The notes beneath the pieces were generated by a model. It did no database searches. It saw only the letters and a list, made by a program, of their open reading frames with translations, and was not told where the DNA came from. The translations under genes were made by a program, and so were the position numbers. A stretch of 64,000 bases of DNA from Ridgeia piscesae (Eukaryota; Annelida; Polychaeta; Sabellida; Siboglinidae): the NCBI GenBank assembly GCA_025642075.2, contig JAODUO010000583.1, forward strand, positions 256,501 through 320,500, in the 5' to 3' direction. Below, in pieces: positions 55,890 through 64,000 of this stretch. The first letter of the stretch is position 1; every line of letters starts with the position of its first letter.

Positions 55890-58560
55890 ACGAAATTACC
55901 ACAGGGGGATTGAGCCTGAGTTTCTGCGCCACCTCGCTTCCGGTGTCGCGCTCTCTCGGGGTCATGTGACCGGAAGAAGTGGGTGCGTTGAAGATTTCTA
56001 GGCGGCATGTGATGTTCCACGTTATTTTCACGACTATTTCGCTATCCAAAAAAATTCGATTTGCGCCGAAACCAATCAATGGATGCTAATCCTATATCCA
56101 GCCCTCCACCTAAGCGTCCACTTGCTACACCGTCCCTAAATATTGAAGCGAAGCTCACTACGACAAACATCGGGGACTCGGCTAACCAACTCTCTGGTTC
56201 CAACGGCTATGATTGCTATACATATTAATTTTTGTAGACGCCCATGGTTTATATCGCATGGCCGGTCGACGACAACCAAACTCGTTTTTACTCTTGTTGC
56301 TGTCATAGTAGTACGGAGTACTCCGGAACCCTCCGTCATGAGAACACCATGACGTCGAGTCGTATCCCCGGTAACACACTGTCTGTGGCAGCAATCGATC
56401 AACACGTGTCGGCCTTGTCTCATTTTCCGGTCACCACGGACCTGACATTGTTTACGAGGTCTCGTTTGTGCGCTCTCCTTTCACCGCGCGCGTAGGCGAA
56501 GCTCCTCAAAACGTGAGCGCTGTTGTCTCTATGACGTCATCGAAGGTACTCGTATTATTCCGAGAATGCGTCCAATCGATGCGCTCGTCGCCGAATGTCC
56601 GCGCGGCGCTACTTGACCTTCGGCCACGGAGTGGTTGTGTTTCAGGTCGCCCTGTATCACTCGACAGGAGTGGTTTATACAGCTTTGAAAGCCCCCTACG
56701 AAGTGAAGTACCTCTCCCCGCCGATTGCACTTCATTAAAACAACAGCGCGATTGCGGATTTACGTGTTGAATATTTCAGAGTGCGTTGCGCAGACCAGTA
56801 ATGATAATAATAATATAAATGTACGTGTTAATTCGGAGGGTCTATAATTAAAATGTCATATTTAATCTCAAAATAAATCATGTATTACTCTGACATAATT
56901 CATGTTGTGGACGTTATATCACTATCTATATTTACAACCAGATATTTTATCACCCAGGAATATAGCATGACAATAAATCATCCAATAAAATCGATAGATT
57001 ATCTTTCCGATGTTCAGATTTGTTTGTTTAACTGCAGAAATACTAATAAATTCAGTGTTGCAAATTACCGTAAAACAGTCACTTTATTTACCACTAATAA
57101 GAGCTGCATAGCTGTAAATTCACATTTGAAGAACCTATGATATATTTTGCGCTGTCATCTTTTGGAGATAACACGCCAGCATGATTTAAACGCCGACGAG
57201 GGCGAGTTGTGATATGGGACCTACATAACGCCGCTTTCATAACCCGCCCACCGCGAGTCCGCGACAACTGGTACGTGTGACCGGAGCCGCGTTTTATCGC
57301 ACTACCTGCTGACTGACGTCATCGTCCAATTAATACGGTCGATCGCCGGCGGCCGCAACGGATCATTACAATGCTTAGATTTTCATTATTAGTATTAATA
57401 TTATCATCGTTGTAAGTGGCCCGTGTACTTTCCAGGCGTCTCCACCGTTCGAGGTAAACAGCGGACAACGCAGGTCGCGTCTTCACCCGCCGAATGACGT
57501 GTTTACCGACGCTAAGGCGGCTATCAGTTCTATACATTCTTTGGAATGTACGACACAAATGGAGGACATCAGCCGCGATCGGTTCACCTCGAATAGTTCA
57601 GCCGCGAACACTTCGCTCGCGCTCATGAAAGCGCTGATACTCCGCACGTTCAGTTTGCTTCATTTACATAAGTGTGTAACATTTAAGGTAATTCCGGCGC
57701 CTCTGGTGCACTCGTTATATGTCTATTAACGTGTTTTTGCTTGAGCCGATCTCTTCTCACGATCTGTGAGCGTTGAAAGTCGTCGGTGCATACCTGTTGT
57801 TGACACACTAACATAATGCTTGCCTCACAGCCTAAAATCCGCACTGTTTGATTTATCGGTTGACTTAGACCGTGTATAATACCCTGGACCACCCGAAGCC
57901 AGTCCGACCTAAGCCAAACTGTCCTAGGCCGAACTGACCCATACCAAACTGTCATGGACCGAACTGTCCGGGACATAACTGCCGTAGAAAGTCCACGTTC
58001 CACGCCGATGTTTTTTAAGCCAAGCACCGCGAGTCTAGACAACCTCAACGGCACTCACGGTGACCTGATTGCCGTAAACATGATAGAGATCGCATAACGT
58101 CTAATAACTAATACATTCGGCTTTTTTAAATCGCACGTAGCTACACAAGGCGGACGATATCTTATCTGCAGAGGTGACCTCGCGGAGATTTGCCGGGTGA
58201 GTGGATCGGTGCGAGCCGTAGACGACAACAGGCCGTGAACCGAAACGTGAGACAGCATTTATCATGGCCTCCGACCCACTGACTGTCTGCATCGCGTGCC
58301 GCACGTTCGTAAGCTAGCTGCACACGCAATAGTTGCCAACAGGCGTCATACGCCACATCTGTCACATCTGTCAATACGCGGCAGTCGCGAGATCCGTCAT
58401 CCCACACACTACGGTTTTCAGCACGTACAGGTGTCACCCCGTGGTACAGTTGTCAACACGTACTATAATTGTCAACACGTGCATGTGCTATATACAGTTG
58501 TTAACGCATACTACAGTTGTCAGTATACAATGCACTTGTCAGAAATCATATGTATTATAT
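55890..58560. other. CpG-rich region, no gene seen
   Basis: Open frames of 60-155 codons on both strands show no domain or splice support. The word ccgaactgtcc recurs four or so times at about 57900-57975. Confidence 0.45.
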
Positions 58561-58568
58561 AAATATAT

Positions 58569-58995
<427 letters not shown>

Positions 58996-58999
58996 ATTG

Positions 59000-60090
59000 A
59001 TAACATAAGTTTATAATTAGTCTCCATTTTTTTAATGAAAACTGGTAAATGCAGAATTGTCGTGTTGTGAGTTGGCGGTGAATCGCTTATCCCGTCACAT
59101 AAATGCGAGAAATTTTTTTTAGATTCAATTTAGAAGCCACGAACCTCTCACCAAAAGAGGGTCCAAGTTCTAATTTTAAAGAATATCTCCTGGACAATCG
59201 TACGTCTCCAATCTCCGACATGCTAATGACACCGCCTTACAAAGCGAGGACGAACAGCCCTGTAACTAATCTCCGCGATCTGAGAAGACGACTTAATTGA
59301 ATCGGTCGACCAATTGAATCGACCACAGCCGAGTGTGACACGGGGACCATTCATGGCTGAGAATATGAAAAGCGTCTCGGATCGTTAAGACATTGATTAG
59401 GAGCGCACACAAAACCAGAAAAGGGAGGATCGATTGACGATTAGCCATGGCCATGCAAATACTGCCATGTTTAAAACGCATTAGGGTGAAGCAATGGTCG
59501 AGATAAGAAAAAAGGGAGATTCTAAATAACGGCGGAGTTTCCACTGGGACTTCACAGTTGCAAAAGTTGCACGTCAAATGCTCATTAAATGTAAAAAAAA
59601 AACGATCAGTGTTTTTTGAAAAGAATCGCTATCGCAACATCTTGACAATATCATGTGTCAAAAATGCCACAAAGCTGTGCCTAAAGAAATTGCAGAAATG
59701 TGTAAATACGAATCTAGCTGAGTTTGCTAAAGGGCGATTTTATTAGCAATATTAGGAATATGCGTATGCGTGCGTGCGTGCATGCACGTGTGCGTGCATC
59801 GTAGGGCTAGCTACGCGGACGCCCCTGGCTACGCACGTAGTGTACCGGTATACCCTGTATGACCTCAAACAACCTCGATCGCTATTCATGCCAACATACC
59901 ACATACCACAGACGCAATATAAGTTGGCAGTTGGCACATCACACATACCAATGACATACGAAATGATACGACTGTCACTTATGTCAGCATTCCATATTAT
60001 GTCAACGTTCCATACACATAACACTTGTCATAGCACACATACACTAATTGCGTCATCGTAAAAAGTGTTCACATTCTGTGAATGTCAGCA
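59000..60090. other. No supported gene
   Basis: Minus-strand codons from about 59448 read MANRQSILPFLVLCALLINV, signal-peptide-like, with a stop 51 codons on. No splice or homology evidence supports it. Plus-strand frames are equally short. Confidence 0.4.
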
Positions 60091-60094
60091 TAGC

Positions 60095-60766
60095 GTAGAC
60101 ATCATAAGCATCATCATACCACAGGCGCTACAAAAAGGTCAACATACCACAAACACTATAAATATCCACATATAGTGTACCACAAATATTACAAATGCCA
60201 GCACACAACAGACACAATAAATATCAGCATACCATAGACACACTAAATATCAGTACACCACAGACACAATAAATGTTAGCATACCACAGACACACTAAAT
60301 GTCAGCATACCACAAACACAATAAATGTTAGCATACCCCAGACACACTAAATGTCAGCATACCACAAACACAATAAATGTTAGCATATCACACGCACACT
60401 AAATGTCAGCATACCACAAACACAATAAATGTCAGCATACCACAAACACACTAAATGTCAGCATACCACAAACACAATAAATTATAGCATTCCACAGACA
60501 CACTAAATGTCAGCTTACCACATACACACTAAATGTCAGCATACCACAGACACAATAAATGTTAGCATACCACAGATACAATAAATGTCTGCATACCACA
60601 GACACAACAACAGTCAGCATACCACAGACATAACAAATGTCAGCATACCACAGACACACAAAATGTCAGCATACCACAGACGCAATAAATATCGGCTGTC
60701 AACATACCACAAACACACTAAATATCAGCATACCACAGACACACTAAATGTCAGCATACCACAGAC
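60095..60766. repeat. 26-bp minisatellite, left part
   Basis: Unit atgtcagcataccacaaaca plus caataa. It is interrupted by the hAT element and resumes at 63197. Confidence 0.95.
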
Positions 60767-60879
60767 TAGTGCTGGTTCGATATTCGATATATCGAAGTAT
60801 CGCGATACTTGCGAAAGTTCGATACCGATATTTAGTGGTATCGCGATACTTCGATACTTTTGGTATCGAACGCCCACTG

Positions 60880-61160
60880 TTCGATACCTTCGATACCTTC
60901 GATACTTTCGATACCTACGATACTTTCGATACCTTCGATACCTTCGATACCTTCGATACCTTCGATGCCTTCGATGCCTTCGATGCCTTCGATACCTTCG
61001 ATACCTTCGATACCTTCGATACCTTCGATACCTTCGATACTTTCGATACCTTCGATACCTTCGATACCTTCGATACCTTCGATACCTTCGATACCTTCGA
61101 TACCTTCGATACCTTCGATACCTTCGATACCTTCGATACCTTCGATACCTTCGATACCTT
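60880..61160. repeat. 9-bp microsatellite (gataccttc)n inside the transposon
   Basis: About thirty copies, some with gatgcc. The unit is made of the same ttcgatac words as the transposon end, so it probably grew from the subterminal region. Long frames (FDTFDT, IPSIPS, YRRYRR, VSKVSK) are by-products. Confidence 0.96.
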
Positions 61161-61727
61161 CGATATTTCGATACTTGACATCGAGTCCATTCGACGATGT
61201 CGATGCGAAGACGCAACATCGTTGTTGATGACGACGTTGTTTACGGGAGCTATCACTACAGCGCTTCGCAGCCTAAATTGACTAAGGCGTGGTTGTTTAA
61301 AAATAATATAACATAAAATGTGAATTGTCTTCTAAAACTGTATTGTATGGTTAGTTTGTATAACTGTTTTCTGTGAGCGATCTTAGTCTAGATCAGACTT
61401 CGCTTAGCCTCGTTATCCAAACCAAGGATCGTACGTGACGCTCTCGCTTGGTGGCACTACCATGTCATCTTTCTCCCTACTTTACTTACGGTTACGCGTA
61501 CAAAAACACACATCCAATAGCATTTTGATAGAGTGTTTATTGCACTCACTAGTATTTATGAAACTAGTTTAATAATAATATTGTTAATATAAATAATTAT
61601 TCGAGCGCGATGCGGAGGCTTTGTTTATCCGGGTTCCGTTTGGTGGCGCTGTTTTGTTGTTTGGTGGCGCCACCATTTGCCGTACACGACGCCCACAACC
61701 AAGACGAACGACAACATGTCGAACGTT

Positions 61728-61853
61728 CATCGCTAATTTGGCACTTTTCCAACAAAGACTGTCTGTTATGCTAGAAACGTCTCAAAGATAGTGGGGGAAA
61801 TACATCGAATTTGACGAAACATGTCACCAATCAAGAAGCAATCAAAACGTGAT
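61728..61853 (+). pseudogene. Decayed BED zinc finger of a hAT transposase
   Basis: It reads SSLIWHFSNKDCLLC, then a stop where the second half begins, then KRLKDSGGNTSNLTKHVTNQ. The W-F, C-x2-C, GGNTSNLxxH pattern is that of BED fingers at the N-terminus of hAT transposases. The in-frame stop and the missing remainder mark it as dead. Confidence 0.75.
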
Positions 61854-62209
61854 GATCAACTTTCATCGTACGGCATGTCGACGTCGTCGACGTTGACGTT
61901 GTGGACAACGTCGCATTGCCGTTGACTCGAGAACGTGTTCTTTCGAAATATTCGACAATGAGCAAGCAGTGGACATCAAGTTACAGTCGAAGCGAATCGC
62001 CATCGATTGCCGAATCTACTAAGTAACTGCGGCCACAGCGTCAAGAAGTGACATATACGACGTGACTGATTAACGATGACGATTCGCTTACTGCATCTAC
62101 TGCCACTGTGACACTGGCACTGGCCAAACAGGTTCACCACTGGCAGAGCCAGAGGTAGAGGAAGAAACTGACCTGTTCTTGAAAACAGTTGCAAAAACAT
62201 AATGGGGCT

Positions 62210-62900
62210 TGTTATGTGTACTTGATAACGTGGTAATTTAAGTTTTATATTAAAAAACATATTGGTGTGAACTGGGAAGTACAATTGTAATTTAAATTAA
62301 TATGTTTTTCAATTATTAATTAGTGTTATTTTATTGTAATCATCTATACAGTTTTGATGCTAAATCACAATTATCTTTATGATAGAATTAATAATAAAAA
62401 AGTTATAACAGTGAGGGTTCAGCTGTGCTGGCAGTGACACTATTATAAGTGATAGGTGTTTTTATATAATAATAACATATTATTTGTATGTTTCATTTGT
62501 TTCAGCTGTATTTGTTGGTCATTTTAGGAGACACATTGACTTGAAATTAAGCTGCTATATTAAAGTGTATTTACAAACAGCTGGGGTGAAGTACTGTTAT
62601 TAATTTAAAATAATTCAGTGCAATTAATTAATTAATTAATTTGTCACTAGGTATTTTATTGCAGTTGTCTTTATTGTTTTAATATTATATTACAATTACC
62701 TTTTAGTTTTACAACAGTAATCAATTATATTGAAACTGTTGTTTGTGTACTTACATAAATAGAAAATTGCATATTAATCATTGTTTGCATGACTATAAAA
62801 TTGTTACATATTTCCCTACAAGTGAAACATTTTGTGTTTCTGTGGCATTAGTCTAAGTGGATAGTAGTGTTTCTTTGGAGATCTCTACTGTACTGAATTA
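62210..62900. other. AT-rich interior of the transposon, nothing recognised
   Basis: No coding trace of a transposase core is seen. Confidence 0.5.
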
Positions 62901-63196
62901 CACTTATAAGGTAAATTTCGAGTATCGACTAAAAATCTAGTATCGATTGATATCGAAGAATTCTGATATCGAACCAGTAATATATCGATCGGTATCGAAG
63001 AATTCTGGTATCAAACCAGTAATATATCGATTGATATCGAACCAGCACTACTTCTGTTGCATACTGTGCTTCTACTGGGAACTGTGTTCTATGTGACAAT
63101 TATACTTAATTACAACGTAAGTATCGAGTATCGAGTATTGAACAAAATTCAGGTATCGATCGGTATCGAACAAAACCTGGTATCGAACCAGCACTA

Positions 63197-63440
63197 TCAC
63201 AGACACAACAAATGTCAGCATACCACAAACACACTAAATATCAGCATACCACAGGCACAATAAATATCAGCATACCACAAACACTAAATGTCAGCATACC
63301 ACAGACACGATAAATATCAGCATACCACAAACACACTAAATATCAGCATACCACAGTCACAATAAATGTCAGCATACCATAGACACAATAAATTTCAGCA
63401 TACCACAAACACACTAAGTCAGCATACCACATACACCATA
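63197..63440. repeat. 26-bp minisatellite, right part
   Basis: Continuation of the array left of the hAT element, same unit and variants. Confidence 0.93.
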
Positions 63441-63444
63441 AATA

Positions 63445-64000
63445 TACATACAACTTAAAATATACATAATTATAACAATATCACACTATGAGGTAAAAGT
63501 TGCCATCACGTCGTATTCTATCAAATAACCAATCAAAAGACACACGCCTATCGAAGATCCCGTGAGAATATTCAGCGAAATGATCACGAGGACCTTCAAT
63601 TAAACATGCACAATCTATATGAAGCAGTGCACTTTTTCGACGCACTCAGCCGAATAAGACCCGTCATAATCGATATCTTCACCACGGCGCGTTTCATTAA
63701 ATTCGAGCGTTACATCGCGCGCTCGCACGGCAGAAACATCAGCAGAAGAAATCGTCCGCGGCTCACAGGCCACGCATCGGCTTCCAAGAAGCACGCGTGT
63801 GCCGCTCTTAGCCATATCAATAAGTGCGTGAGCGACACACTTGAGAAGATATCGTGAAACGTCTTTTGATTATTTCTGCCTTGTCACCGTGCGCGAATGA
63901 CGGCGAGTCGTCGGGTACAACGACTGAAAGGCGACTGCGTCATCGCCGGAATAGTTCGCGACTTATCAAGACGTGCCCCGCGTAGCGTCGGCGAGGAGGG
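63445..64000. other. No gene seen at right edge
   Basis: CpG-rich, with an 83-codon plus-strand frame at 63606 that lacks any known domain. The window ends here. Confidence 0.4.

Larger units (their letters stand above)
60767..63196. mobile_element. hAT-type DNA transposon relic inserted in minisatellite
   Basis: Ends TAGTGCTGGTTCGATA (60767-60782) and its exact complement (63181-63196) form a 16-bp inverted repeat. The flanks ccacagac and tcacagac give an 8-bp, one-mismatch target duplication, the hAT length. However, the surrounding satellite could supply this by chance. Near the ends many gatatcgaa/ttcgata words occur. A second right-end-like sequence (tatcgaaccagcacta) ends at 63050, so the right end was duplicated or a partial copy is nested. 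The interior has a decayed BED finger and no transposase catalytic domain. Confidence 0.82.

Noticed and set aside
56136..58054. Minus-strand frames as first exon of the YedE-like gene
   Set aside because: None gives a methionine start, a membrane helix and a phase-1 donor together.
59293..59577. Possible small secreted peptide (MANRQSILPFLVLCALLINV...)
   Set aside because: Hydrophobic start only. No splice, cleavage-site pattern, homologue or repeat peptide supports a neuropeptide precursor.
60585..61281. FDTFDT, IPSIPS, YRRYRR and VSKVSK repeat proteins
   Set aside because: They come from a 9-bp repeat inside a transposon relic, with all frames open for the same reason.
63606..63857. 83-codon plus-strand frame at the right edge
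   Set aside because: No domain and no splice sites I could trust. The length is within chance for this composition.

Overview
The window is animal nuclear DNA, most likely from a lophotrochozoan and probably a mollusc. It has short exons with GT/AG splice sites and long introns. It carries many microsatellites and minisatellites, LINE, Penelope-like and hAT transposon remains, MITEs, and gene fragments with clear animal orthologues. There is no bacterial or viral gene organisation. The phylum is inferred from family resemblance and was not computed.

Layout. From 1 to about 25.3 kb a large gene on the minus strand encodes an ankyrin-repeat TRP-type cation channel. I reconstructed 17 exons whose splice phases all agree, about 746 aa covering the N-terminus, ankyrin repeats, S1-S6 and the pore. 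Two further C-terminal exons follow (a coiled coil and a tail). The tail exon reads without a stop or a good splice donor into a 12-bp minisatellite and then a CA microsatellite. Its introns hold 30-bp, 24-bp and about 69-bp minisatellites, a Penelope-like element remnant at about 4.74-5.21 kb, two MITE-like elements and a possible SINE. A reverse-transcriptase fossil lies upstream of the gene at about 25.9-26.1 kb.

From 27.1 to 31.6 kb on the plus strand come three incomplete genes in a row: the first four coding exons of a C6orf62 orthologue, one internal exon of a TTLL12-like gene, and the last three exons of RPL36A (eL42). Each lacks its other parts, and the splice phases at the two junctions are incompatible. 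A tandem direct duplication of about 3.5 kb (30551-34107 and 34108-37512) carries a second copy of the last two RPL36A exons. A 21-bp minisatellite (37.64-39.95 kb) follows. Next is an inactivated minus-strand LINE of CR1/L2 type (about 40.48-43.76 kb) with an AP-endonuclease, a YADD reverse transcriptase and an N-terminal 2A-like motif.

From 46.4 to 53.5 kb nine phase-consistent minus-strand exons encode a YeeE/YedE (TsuA-like) membrane protein, a family best known as bacterial thiosulfate/sulfur transporters. I did not find its first exon. The remainder (53.5-64 kb) has no supported gene. It contains a telomere-like tract, several tandem repeats, and a hAT-type element (60767-63196) with a decayed BED zinc finger inserted in a 26-bp minisatellite.

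The genes do not form one pathway. The TRP channel and the C6orf62 fragment are divergently arranged around 25.3-27.1 kb. By eye, CpG is rare in the first 30 kb and frequent from about 46 kb, which may reflect different germline methylation histories.
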